This document shows positions 1 to 10,275 of a DNA stretch of 64,000 bases, piece by piece. Below the pieces are notes generated by a model, which ran no database searches, was not told the origin of the DNA, and saw only the letters and a list, made by a program, of their open reading frames with translations. A program made the position numbers and the translations under genes. Position 1 is the first letter of the stretch; every line of letters begins with the position of its first letter. The DNA is taken from positions 47,777,844-47,841,843 of the forward strand of contig JANCRA010000003.1 of the NCBI GenBank assembly GCA_024362935.1, read 5' to 3'. The stretch comes from Setophaga petechia. Lineage: Eukaryota; Chordata; Aves; Passeriformes; Parulidae.

Positions 1-343
1 GAGAGCTGGGATTGTTCAGCCTGGAAAGGAGGAGGCTCCAGGGAACCCTCTGAGCCCCTTCCAGTGCCTAAAGGGGCTCCAAGAGATGGACTTGGGACAA
101 GGGGAAATGGCTCTGAACTGGAAAAGAGATTTAGATGGGATATTGTGAAGAAATTCTTCCCTGGGAGGGTGAGAAGCCCCTGGCACAGGTTTGCCCAGAG
201 AAGCTAAGGCTGTCTCTGGATCCCTGGAAGTGTCCAAGGCCAGCTTGGACAGGGCTTGGAACAAGCTGGGACAGCAGAAGATGTCCCTGCCCATGGCAGG
301 GGAGTGGGACTGGATGGGCTTTAAGGTTCCAGCCCCTCACTGA
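1..343 (+). mobile_element. CR1 LINE fragment, 3' end
   Basis: This is the 3' part of a CR1 retrotransposon in sense orientation. It shows the usual landmarks in order: a GTTCAGCCTGGA-like segment, a 'gaagaaattcttccctg' segment, 'gcccagagaagct', a 'tccaaggccagcttggaca' segment, and 'ccctgcccatggcag' followed by a 'ggactggatgggctttaagg' tail. It is diverged, with small indels. The element is cut by the window edge, so its 5' limit is unknown. Confidence 0.9.
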
Positions 344-2834
344 AAATGACATCCAGTTCTCCTCAGATAATTACTGCTTTGTCTTCCACAAAGTTATGAC
401 AATTGAAAAAGCGTAAATGAGTGTATTGACAAGATACAGGAAAACTTTTCCTCTCTGCCTAAGCCATCCATGGTTCACTTAAAAAAAAAAATCTGGAATT
501 GGAGGCCTGGAAGTAGAAGTTAGTGAAACTCAGAGCTTCCAGGAGAAGGGACATCTCCCAGCTCTGCTGTGACAGCTCTGAGCCCTCCCTGCACATGCTG
601 CCAAAATTTCAACTACACTTAAATCCTTCTAGAAATTAGATCATACCCAACCCTGGGCAGAGTGGCTGGATCACAACAGTGCAGCCTCACAAAAGGTTCC
701 CAAACACAATGTAAAGCACAACTGGACAGCAGCACACTTCCTTACTGTGTGGAAGGTGAGTGCTCAGGGGCTGATTCCAGCCAGACCTGCACAGGGACAG
801 GCCAAGGCACAGGGAAGTTTGCCAGGAGGGTTTATTTGTATGGAAAAGTGCTTTAGCACAGTGAGACAGACATTCTCCTGATAAAGAAAAAAATTACAGG
901 ATTGCCTAGGATCAAGTCCAAAGCTAACCCAGCACTGTCAAGGCATGTCCAAGTAAAGGTGTACTAAGGAAAAGAATTCTTCCAGAATCTTCCAGGATTT
1001 TGTATGGAAAACTTTATGCCAACAACCAGGACCCAGTACTTACCTCAGACCCAATCTCAGATGGGAATTTATCACAGGGAATCTCCAAGAGCAACATTTT
1101 TCCAGCTAACAAAACATCAAACACAGTTTTGACAAATTAAGATAAATAAAATAAAATAAATAAAATTTAAAAATAAATAAATAAAATAAATCTAAATAAA
1201 TAAATCTAAAATAAAAATAAAATGAAAAATAAAAATAATTTTAAAAATAAAAAATAAAATAAAATAAAAATGAAATTAAATGAAATAAAATAAAATGTAG
1301 TATCCTTGTGAAAAAAATCCTAAATCTTCGTAGTTCAAAGAATCTTGGAAACAGAAGCCCAGGGGTTTCTTGACCAGGAAATTAAAAGTTGCCAGTTGCA
1401 GCCATTATTCCAGGAAAAGAGGAAAAAGCACTGCTGAGCTCCAGTTCCTCATCAGGCCCTTTGGCCCCAATGCCAGTCAGGAAAATCCCTGACAGAGCCT
1501 TATTTTGTTACAGAAATTTCTTACCAAAAAACCTCCAAGCATAAATTAGACTTTAATGTGTCCCAAGTTAACTGTCATCCCTAGGTCTAGCCCCATTCCC
1601 CTGCATCCAAGTTCAGTAACAGCTCCAGCCACCCTTTTTAATACACCAAAGGTGCCCAAGTTCCATTTATTTCCATGAAAGGTGTATTCCAATGCATCAA
1701 AAATGTGGATAACGCTGATTTTTAGCATCACCTCCCTAAATACCTGGAATTAAATTAGAATCACGAAACCACTGTCAGGATGTGGAAGAGCAAAGCTTAA
1801 ACCTGAGTGAATTTTTATGGAAATATTCAACATCAGCTTGATGATCCAGCAGAGAAAGACAGGATTTAGCTCCTGTGGGCTACAAGAAGCAAGCAATGGT
1901 TTATTGTGATTTGGTAGATACATCCTGACCCTGGTGACATCATCAAGTGATTTTAGGAGGAAGGAACTAATTCCTGTGGGTTGGCCATCTGAGATCTCCA
2001 AAATTAATATAAAAAATATAAAAACCCTCCCAGAAGCCAAGAATCAACTGTGTAAACACTAATGAAAATAAGAACTATGGTGATATTAATCATTCACATA
2101 AAATTATTTTAAAAGAAGTCTTCTGCTTCATAAAACTGCTTTTGTTTTTCTTGAAATCTGACTGTCATGCTGAAGTGATATTAAAAAATCTCTCCAAGAC
2201 AAAATTTGGGGTACAGTACCTCCAAAACCAGGCCCAATACCTGCACCCAGAACTACTAACTTAAGTAATTATTTGAATGAATGTTGGTGATTTCAAAGGC
2301 AAGTGGATCTTGCTGACAAATAGCAGGCACAAAACAGATCACAGTGTCCTGGTTTTACCTCACAGTGTTCTCAGGAGTAATCTTGTCATTTTGAAATCAA
2401 TCTGACAACAAAATACAATAAAAACAGGTTTTTTTATGACATGACATCCAGCAGCTCCTACTGTAAGACACAGGAACACAGCAGGCTGGAAGAAAAATCA
2501 ATTTTTGACTTTTAGTGCATACACTTCATTATCCATGTGGATAATTGATCCAGAATCCATTGAGGTGAAGGCAAAGCTGCCTGTGCTGAGCAGAGTTTGT
2601 TCCTTGTTTCCCTCAAGTGCCAGTTCACTAAAAGGCAATATAAAACTTCTGTTTTAGCCTTGCTTCCCTGCTCATCTTTCACAGCACCTTTGGGAAATAG
2701 GATAACTCTCCAGCCCCACTGATCCCTCCCAGCCCAGCTCAAGGCACACTTTGTTCACCTCAACCACAATGCAAAGTCAGTCTTTGGTCTCTGCTGTCCC
2801 GGCCAGCAGGGTCTGCAGGTGCTGGGTGTCCTGG
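344..2834. other. Non-coding; probable RPUSD2 3' UTR and downstream spacer
   Basis: No coding region is recognised. The part next to 2834 must hold the RPUSD2 3' untranslated region. Minus-strand AATAAA hexamers (TTTATT on the given strand) occur for example at 1900-1905, but I cannot say which is used. KNL1 would be expected further left by synteny, and no KNL1 exon was seen here. An A/T simple repeat lies at 1136-1296. Confidence 0.5.
1136..1296. repeat. (AAATA)n-like simple repeat
   Basis: About 160 bp built almost only of interrupted AAAT, AAATA and AAAAT units, ending in GAAAT and AAAT variants. It is a degenerate A-rich microsatellite with no coding potential. Confidence 0.9.
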
Positions 2835-5798
2835 TCACTCCTGCCAGTCCTCCATGGCCCACTCGGGCATGCTGGAGCAGTACTCAAAGTCGGCGCCCTT
2901 GTAGCGCAGGGCGTGCAGGAACATCACCAGCTCCTTGGGAGAGGGGTCCCGCCTGCTCGTCCTGCACTCCACACACAAAGGGTCCTTCTCTTCCCAACCC
3001 TTCTCCCCAGCCTGCCCATCCTGATTCCCACACAAACTGAGCTCTTTGTCTTTATCAAGCGGTTCCAGGTTGGGATCAGAGTTCAGTGGACAAGATGCTA
3101 TGTCATTCCTCTCCAGATCCTTCTCGTCCTCAGCAGGGCAGGAATTCCCATTTACAGGCTCAGTCTCCGCAGACTTTGTGCAGTCATCTGAATTCCCACA
3201 GTCTTTACTTTCACCAGCAGAGTTCAAGTCCTCCTCCCCGATACCCAAGACCTCCAGGCTCTGTTTGGAGCGATGCTCCTCTACCAGCGCCTTCAGCAGC
3301 TCCTCGTCCGTCTTGCTGATCCTCCCGCCCTTGCCCCTGTCCGGTCCCCAGGCCTCCATGTTGTAGATGGGATCGTTGAGGATGGGGTGTCCCAGGAACT
3401 GCAGGTGCACGCGGATCTGGTGCGTGCGGCCCGTGCGCGGCAGGCACCTCACCACGCTGCTGCTGCCGTTGTAGCTGAGCCGCTGGAAGAGCGTCTGGCA
3501 TGGCTTCCCCTTGGCATCCACACGGCACACGCCCACCTTGTAGGAAACCACGAGGATGGGCTCCTCACAGACCACCTCGTGCTTCGGGAACTCCCCCACC
3601 ACCCGGCACACGTACTCCTTCTCCAGCTGCCAGGAGACACAAGAGGAAGGCTCAGGAAACACAGGGGAAACACACCCAAGCTCCAGCCTTGCTTCTCCTC
3701 CTCCTTCTCCCCTCAGTAAAATACATCCCGAGGTGGCATTTTATTACAACAGGAAAGGGAAAAATATGCAATCAGCTACTTAAAAGCCAAATTTCCCCAT
3801 ATATTTTCCTCAGCTAGTTGGGAAATCAGGAGCAGAAAGGCCTGGTCTATTTGCCTTGTTTTAAATTCAGGAGCCATCTCTCCACAGCTTTTGGCTTACA
3901 ACCCTAAAGCCAGTCTTGGAGAAAGTTCTGTTTGGATCAAAAGACTCTGGAAAAATGGGATTCTTAAAATTAAGAAAGTGGTGGATAGTTGACATATATC
4001 CACTCACAAATAAATTGCATCTCTAACTGGTCTGCATGACCCCAGTAAGTTTGCACAATCCCTTAAGAAAGTTGATCCACTTCAACCCAATATTACTGCA
4101 ATCATTTAAATTTTTAGGAGATAACTTCCAACCTAAAATTACCAAAATCAATTAAAGTTTTAGGAGACCCTTTACAATTAAATATTACCAAATCAAAATA
4201 AACCTGTAGGAGATCTCTTTTAGTCCAGCATTACTAAATGAAATTAAATTACCACATTGAACTAAATTTTTATGAGATACCTTTCAATCCAATATCAAAA
4301 GCAGTTAAATTTTTAGAGTTTTCATTCTAATATTCTCACACGAGGATTACCAAAAGAAATTAAATTTTTTTAGGAGCTCCCTTCCAATCCAGTATCACCA
4401 AACCCAATTTTTACTCTCTCTTTGGCCTATTAGGGACAAGAAGCACCAGATAAGAACACCAACACAACCATGAGCTGTCTGGAGAACTTGAGCTCACCTA
4501 GAGAGCAAGCCCAGCTGACTGTGGAGCACAGCAGCAGCTCACAGCCCTCACCTGCCTCTGCCGGACCTGCTCGTCGATGCGCTTGGACACGGCGACGGTC
4601 TTGGCGAACATGAGCACGCCCGAGGTCATGCGGTCCAGGCGGTGCAGGGTGTGCAGCTCCCGCAGGCCGTGCTCCTTGCCCAGGATGAAGATGACCGTGT
4701 TGTGCCGGAACCTGCCGCAGGGGTGCACGGGCAGCGACGAGGGCTTGTCCACCACCACCACCTCGTCGTCCTCCGTCAGGATGCGGATGGGCTGGGCGGT
4801 GACCGGCGGCTCGTGCCGATGCACCGTGTGCCTGAGGAAGTCGTTGTTCTGGAAGGGGTATGGACAGTCAGCCTGAATCCGGCTCCTGCGACCACCCACC
4901 CGGCCACAAACAGGGACTTGACATCGTGGGAGAAGAATTAAAGTCCCTTTCTCCCGGGATCTCGGATTTAGGATAACAAGTGTGTGTGTCACCATGCAAA
5001 TCCCATCACCTGCCCATACGGCATTCCCATTCCTAAGGGCGAAGGAAGCCGTGAGGCACGTGTAGGGCTGTAGGATCCACACATTCCCGAATCCAGTAAG
5101 GCAGGGATTCCCCGGGAGCCCCGATTTCCCCTTCACCCCCTCCAGAGAGTTCACAGAATCATAAAATACGTCGAATTGAAAGGAACCCATCAGGATTATC
5201 GAGTCCAACTCCTGGCCCTGTGTTATATGATCACACCGCTCACGGGGTGATGCTCACGGCTTGGGGCAGGCCGGGCTCTGCCCCCAGCCCACGATCCCAC
5301 CCCGGGCCCGCGCACCTTGAGCACGATGTCCAGGTCGCGCACGGGCTCCTCGTTAAGGCGCAGGCGGCCGGCGCGGGCGGCGGCGCGGTAATAGGAGAGG
5401 GGCTGCGCTCGGAACTCGGTGTCGAAGACGTGCAGCAGGCTGCGGCCCACCCAGCGCCCCTTGCAGTAGGTCCGGAAGTCGAAGTAGTAGGGGCGCACCT
5501 TGCGCAGGCCGCCCTCGAAGTAGTACGAGGTCTCGGCGAAGTGCTCGGCGCCGAAGCTCACGCCGGGGTTCAGCTTCCGTGGCGGCGGCACGTACCGCTC
5601 GCCGCCCGCCAGCCGCCGCTTCTTGGCGGCCGGCGCCGCCTCATCCTTGCCGGCGGGGCCCGGCTCCTCGTCCCGGGCTCGGCCGGTGCCGGGTCCCGGC
5701 TCGGCCATGTCCCCGCGGGGCGGCGACAGCGGCCGCACCCGGATCCCCGCCGCGCGCACCCACGCCGACCACACCGCGCGCCGCACGCCGTGACGCAT
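2835..5798 (-). CDS. RPUSD2: RNA pseudouridine synthase RPUSD2
   Basis: Three coding exons on the minus strand: 5798-5316, 4848-4552 and 3626-2835 (stop TCA at 2835-2837 on the given strand). Junctions are phase 0 with GT-AG sites and give 523 aa; human RPUSD2 is about 545. The family isomerises uridine to pseudouridine in RNA. Seen: an Arg-rich N-terminus; AEHFAETSYYFEGGLRKVRPYYFDF (given in two parts, AEHFAETSYYFEG and GLRKVRPYYFDF) before an S4-like segment RAGRLRLNEEPV; then VVDKPSSLPVHPCGRFRHNT and the RluA catalytic motif HRLDRMTSG, whose Asp is about residue 233. Also seen are GRTHQIRVHLQFLGHPILND and a C-terminal ECRTSRRDP...LHALRYKG block shared with human RPUSD2. The first ATG is at 5798; a second in-frame ATG (MAEPG, about 30 codons later) matches the human MAET position. 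Intron 2 carries a degenerate minisatellite; intron 1 carries a CR1 scrap. Confidence 0.95.
4083..4405. repeat. Degenerate 46-bp minisatellite in RPUSD2 intron 2
   Basis: About six or seven diverged copies of an A/T-rich unit run head to tail. Each copy has a 'CAAyCCAATATTACCA' start, a middle like 'AATTAAATTTTTAGGAG' and an end like 'ATACCTTT'. The first two units are 4083-4128 and 4129-4174, both 46 bp; the third, 4175-4221, is 47 bp. Later copies carry indels (4222-4384). Confidence 0.8.
5152..5222 (-). mobile_element. CR1 3'-end scrap in RPUSD2 intron 1
   Basis: The CR1 3' terminus in antisense: 'tcacagaatcataaaat' followed by a 'gaattgaaaggaaccc' and a 'atcgagtccaactcctg' segment. It lies about 95 bp from the exon 1 splice donor (exon edge 5316). 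Confidence 0.75.
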
Positions 5799-5928
5799 CG
5801 CGCTGCGCCGGGCGGCGCGGGCCAATCAGCGCGGGCCGGCCCCGCCAGGCCACGCCCCCGGCGCCCCCGTTCCGTTCCCCCCGCCACAGCGCATAGTAAG
5901 GCGGAGGCGACGGTGGAGCGAGAGCGCC
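5799..5928 (-). promoter_or_regulatory. RPUSD2 CpG-island promoter
   Basis: GC-rich, CpG-rich DNA directly upstream of the RPUSD2 start and continuous with its CpG-rich first exon (about 5300-5900). A CCAAT box is present as CCAATCAGC on the given strand at 5822-5830 (GCTGATTGG on the gene strand). No TATA box is seen. The extent is estimated from base composition only. Confidence 0.7.
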
Positions 5929-5953
5929 TTTATTTATTTATTGATTTATTTAT
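5929..5953 (-). terminator. Clustered poly(A) signals, probably for PCMTL
   Basis: TTTATT repeats on the given strand read as several overlapping AATAAA hexamers on the minus strand. They lie about 1.05 kb past the PCMTL stop and just before the RPUSD2 CpG island, so they are the best candidate end for PCMTL transcripts. Use is inferred, not shown. Confidence 0.45.
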
Positions 5954-6978
5954 ATTTTTACCTCCCAGCAGTTTCACCCCTCAGAACTGCTCCACAAATA
6001 ACCCTCGAGCCTCACCGCAGACGGCCTGCCCATTGTGAGCCTCCTCAGTCACCGCCTGCGGGAGGGACGCGTCAGGGAAAAGCCGAAACATGAGCATTTT
6101 TTATACCCCCAATCGAAAGAGCCAAGCAATGCACATTTTTCGTAACCCGAAAGAGGGTCAAGTCCAGAAATGAATACTTTTCAAAACTCCAAACAGAAAA
6201 AAACCAAGCATTTTTCATATACTCAAAATCCAGTGTTGCTGCCCATCATTAAATTAGTTGGTGCAGGCAGGAAGAGAACACGCTCCCGTATTTCAAAAAC
6301 TGACAAGTCAGGGTACATTGCTGCTCCGAGACACTAATTGTGACTTATTTTCGCCAAGCATTAGGCAGAGTAGTCGATATTAAAGTGGTTTTAGTGAAGC
6401 TTTAGGTATTCCTGTCTGCTGTCAGAATTCTCTGTGATCTGATGTTATCTAGAGTTTATCAGAGAGAAAAGCTGGAGTTGTCTGGATCCGCTCCCTGGAA
6501 GCTGCCACAGCCTCCAAGAGCCTTCCCTGGTCCTGTCCCTGTTCTCCATCCCTCCAGAATGAGCTCCTCTGAAGCAGAACTTCCCTTTATCCATTGATGA
6601 AATTTCCATTAAAAAGCAAAACCATACTGACCATCTACAGGCCTAAGTCTCTCTCATGAGCTTTCTGAGGTGCCTTTAGAGATATCCATCCATGTGTCAG
6701 AGGTCATCCCTGAGGCAAAGGAAAACCAGCAGTTACTACTCCCTCAGTTCTGTGCCAGCATCGCACGGAATTTAAACACACACATAAGCTCCAGAAAAAG
6801 AGGAAATAAAACTCTGCAAGCTCTATCAGACAGAAAATACCCCCTGCTTTGCCAAGCTGTTCTCTCCTTTTTTTTTTTCCACAAACAGCATCTGCCAGGG
6901 ATCCAGGACTCGGTCAGCAAAGCCAAGGAGAGCAAGCTCAGAGAGAGAGGAAGAGTGTTCCTCAGGGAAGAGCAGGTT
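5954..6978 (-). other. Probable PCMTL 3' UTR
   Basis: No coding region is recognised in about 1 kb between the PCMTL stop and the A/T-rich signal cluster at 5929-5953. It may also hold an alternative last exon for PCMTL (see the finding on its C-terminus), but none was identified with confidence. Confidence 0.4.
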
Positions 6979-9691
6979 TTACCGAGGCCACTGCTTCTCC
7001 TTGTCTGTGAGAGGGACGTAGATGACGCCCATGAGCTGGGTCTCCACGATGTGCCCCTCGCTGGTCTTGTCGTACTGCATCAGCACCTGGTTCGCCCCCT
7101 CGGGCCCCACAGGCACTATCAGCCGTCCGCCCGGCTTCAGCTCCTTCAGCAGCTGCAGCACCGAGACATCCCAGTCAGCAGTGGCAAAAAAACCCCACAT
7201 ATTTTCTCTAGGGACACCCAGCATGGCCTCTCTTACCTCCTTGGGGACAGTGGCCGCGGCTGCTCCCACGTGGATGGCATCGTAAGGAGCTTCCTCGGGG
7301 TATCCCTGTCTGCCATCTCCAACTACAGACAGAAAGCACCCAGGGAACACTTGGGTTGTGTCATAACAACTCAAAGCATCAACACAAACTGGAAGGGCTG
7401 CGAGGAGCAGAGCCAAGGGGAAAACCCCGGGGCTGCAGGGAGCTCACCCACAAGCTTCACGCGGCCGGAGCTGAGCAGCGTCGGATCATCCTCTTGGACG
7501 TTCCGGATGGATTCGTGCACCAGCTCCTTGATGTGCTCCACACCCACAGCTTTTCCCGTCGGGCCAGTCTGCAAAAAACATCAGTCAAACACCTGATGCC
7601 TCCCATATGGAAGAGATGGCAGGTTTCAGTGGGAACTGGGGAATCTCCAGGAAGAAGCTCCAGAGCAGAGGTTCTGAGGAGGAGGTGCAAGCCCTGTGCC
7701 CCTTCCTTGGTTTTAGGGCTGAGTAGTCCCAGTTACAGCAGCTAATTAAGGGATGTGCTTTCCAGGCTGGGAATAGAGTGCCGTGAGCTCACCATCCTGG
7801 CGAAGCATGCAGTGAGGTATCCACTCCCAGATCCCACATCCAGCGCCTTGGCACCTTCCACCAGCTGATCCTTGAGCAGCTCCAGCGCGTGGGCGTGCTG
7901 CAGGGACACCCAGGACAAGGAAGAGGGAAACATCCCGGGGTTAGTCTCCTCTTCCAACACCTTTTCTTGTTTTCTGATTTAATCACAGCACACCTGGCTC
8001 ATGCCTGACACTTCCAGAGCAAAACTCAGGTGTCAGACCTGGATCTTTTCCAGGACATCATTTAGGCAGTGGCTCAGGAATTAGATATGAAACAGCAGGA
8101 AAAAAGGTTTCATGCAAAAAAAGGGACAGCATGGAATTCCCATCTAAGCACACTTTTAAAGCAACTGAAAAAGTACCGGGGAAACTCCTCTACAGAAGAA
8201 AAATCCCTAAAGAAGCAAGCAGGATAATCATGTCCATGGGATGTTTCAGTTTTCTACTTTCAGAAAAATTAAATAAAAAAAGAGAAATAAACAATTCCCT
8301 CCATTGCTGTTGAAAGTGAGGAGTTTTCACCTTACCATGTGCGGGGCGCTGATCGTAGCCTTGTAGCCTAAAAGGAAACAGGTGACACAAGTAATTTGAC
8401 AGGGTATAAAATTCCCAATGGGAACAGTTCCTAATTCTCCCCCACCTTCCCCCCAAAATAGGAAAACACTTGTCTCCTTTCACAGAATCACAGGATGATT
8501 TGAGTTGGAAGGGACCTTAAAGCTCATCCAGTCCCAGTCCCTCCCATGCGTGGGGACACCTTCCGTTAGACCAGGCTACTCCAAGGCCCATCCAACCTGG
8601 CCTTGGACACTTCCAGGGATAAGGATTCCACAGCACAACCATGGAGTACCTGCCAAGGCACCTTGTACCCTGCTGACAGCAGATGTTTTGCCAGAAGTGA
8701 CTCACCAATGGATTGAGGAGAATCCATGTATGGGAAATACTTGATGTAGTGACCTCTGTCCGTGGCCAACAGTACATCAAAGACTCGCTGAGACTTAACG
8801 ATCCCTTTTTCTGGGAAAGAAGGAAAAAAGAGACAGGCAGGACTGAAATTTTGGGCATTCCAGCAAGAAGAAATTTGAAAGGGGAAGTTCACACTTCAGG
8901 GAGTTCATGGATCTGGGGGTATTAATGAGGGATCTGAGAGAGAGAGCAAACCAAACGCCGATGGAAGGACATCCTTTCCCATTCCTGCTGGAGCTCAGCC
9001 ACCAGCCCAGCTCCAGAGGGTGGCCACCTGCAGCCACAATGCCTCTGGCACTGCCAAGTGTAACGGGAGTGAACCGGAGTCACGTTTCACAGCGAGAAAC
9101 GGAGACTCCGGCTCAGGTTACAGCAGTGAACTCAAGGGCCACGGCCGCAGAGACATCCAACATCCCTTCACACCTTTCTGCGGGAATTCTGGGGAAGTTT
9201 ACAGCTATTTTTATGTGTGTTCCAGCCCGCTGTCCTGGCACCGGGCACCATTCCAGCCCTCGGGCAGAGCCTGGATGTGCGGGACACTCGGCTGCACCGC
9301 CGGGCTCGAACACCGAGCTGCAGCACTCTAAAGGGCGCCACACACTTCCAGAGGCAGGGAAGGAAGGTGTGGAGAGGCGCTCCTGCCCCTCCTGCCATAG
9401 CACTTTGTTTCCAGCTATAAATAGAACGAGTTCAGGCCGGGGCAAGTGCCGAAATTCAGGAACATGAACCCCAACCCTTCCGAGTGAGCAGCGTCACAGG
9501 ACGTGACACTAAATATCCATACACAGCCATTAAATATCCGTGCACTGACATTCCAAGGGATGCTGTCGGCACTCACTGTACAGGTTGTTGACCAGCTCCG
9601 CGTGCGTTTTCCCGCTGGATGTCCAGGCCATGGTCCTGGCGAAGAGCAGCCCCATGAGTGCCAGCACGGCGCCGCACGGCAGCTGGCTCAT
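6979..9691 (-). CDS. PCMTL: Protein-L-isoaspartate O-methyltransferase, PCMT1-like
   Basis: Seven coding exons on the minus strand: 9691-9577, 8810-8706, 8367-8336, 7897-7793, 7568-7448, 7322-7237 and 7152-6979. All have GT-AG junctions and join to 245 aa. The enzyme family uses S-adenosylmethionine to methylate L-isoaspartyl residues and so starts repair of aged proteins. Seen: YMDSPQSIG (about 66-74) and [15 protein letters not shown]; the SAM motif LDVGSGSG (103-110); HIKELV and [19 protein letters not shown]...[23 protein letters not shown]; and the C-terminal [15 protein letters not shown]. It clearly differs from mammalian PCMT1 in sequence and locus, so I call it the PCMT1-like paralogue known in fish as pcmtl. 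The start at 9691 adds a hydrophobic N-terminus ([17 protein letters not shown]); a second ATG at 9631 ([10 protein letters not shown]) matches the usual PCMT1 start. The reading ends WPR, short of the WK or RDEL endings of PCMT1 isoforms. Confidence 0.92.
8480..8678 (-). mobile_element. CR1 fragment in PCMTL intron 2
   Basis: Antisense CR1 3' end: 'cacagaatcacaggatgat', 'ttggaagggaccttaaagct', then the 'ccatccaacctggccttgg' and 'cacttccaggga' blocks. It ends about 28 bp from the edge of coding exon 2 (8706). Confidence 0.9.
9415..9424. promoter_or_regulatory. MEF2/TATA-like palindrome in PCMTL intron 1
   Basis: CTATAAATAG fits the MEF2 consensus YTAWWWWTAR exactly and also contains a TATAAATAG box. 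No transcript start is evident nearby, so this is only a sequence match. Confidence 0.3.
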
Positions 9692-10266
9692 CCCACGGAC
9701 ACGGCAGCGGTCTGCGGAGAGAGGAGGTGGTTCAGAGCCCCGCCGGAGCTCCCCGTGTGGCGCTGGAGCACATCCCGGCCTCGCTGAACCACAGCACGGG
9801 CGGCAGCGCCTCGGAGATGTCACACCGCCCTCGCCTGCGCCGCCCGACACAACTTCCGCCCTCTGCCAACATGGCGGCGCGGCGGCGTCAGCGGCCCCCA
9901 CCCTGCGGACCAATGGGCGCCCCCGCTCCGCCAATGGCGGCGGTGATTGGTCAGGCCCGGGGCCGGTGATGGCAGTGATTGGTCAGAGCCGGGCCCGGTG
10001 GCGGCGGTGATTGGCCAGGGCCGGGGCCGGCGAGCCGCGGGCGGAGCTGCCGCGGTGCCCGGAGCGCGGGCGGTGGGTGCAGGAGCGGGGCGGCCCCTCC
10101 GCCTCACGGGCAGCCGCGGGGACATCGCTCCCTGCAGAGCGGTCGGGAGTCCTGGTGGGATGGGAATTACCTGGAATGTCCGCTGGAGTGACTTGGGCAG
10201 AGGGAGGGGGGTGGCGGAGGCCTGGGCGGGCGGCTCGGCGCTCACCGTTTGTTCCCCCCGTGGCAG
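9692..10266. promoter_or_regulatory. Bidirectional CpG-island promoter, PCMTL / CCDC32
   Basis: PCMTL runs left and CCDC32 runs right from this CpG-rich stretch, with coding starts only 585 bp apart. It has five CCAAT-type boxes: CCAAT at 9910-9914 and 9931-9935, and ATTGG at 9946-9950, 9978-9982 and 10010-10014. No TATA box is seen. On the minus strand a pyrimidine tract ending CCGCAG near 9712 may be the acceptor for the first PCMTL coding exon, implying an untranslated exon for PCMTL. The CCDC32 first coding exon has an acceptor at 10265-10266, so that gene too has an untranslated first exon here; its donor could not be fixed. Confidence 0.85.
9943..10038. repeat. Three-copy 32-bp tandem repeat carrying CCAAT boxes
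   Basis: Three adjacent 32-bp units (9943-9974, 9975-10006, 10007-10038) share the pattern GTGATTGGyCAGrsCCGGGsC followed by CGG. Each unit contains one ATTGG (inverted CCAAT) in the same register, exactly 32 bp apart. Confidence 0.9.
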
Positions 10267-10275
10267 GATCCCAGG

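Noticed and set aside
1..2834. KNL1 exons expected left of RPUSD2 by synteny
   Set aside because: None recognised in any frame; KNL1 probably lies beyond the left edge.
4083..4405. Possible CRISPR-like repeat array
   Set aside because: Units are diverged, contiguous and without spacers, in an animal intron; it is a minisatellite.
5799..5825. RPUSD2 start nine codons upstream at 5825
   Set aside because: The codon there is TTG and overlaps the CCAAT box region; the first ATG is at 5798.
6557..6790. Candidate last exons for a PCMTL RDEL or WK ending
   Set aside because: Several CAG or GAG acceptors on the minus strand were read, but none leads to RDEL or WK in the required phase.
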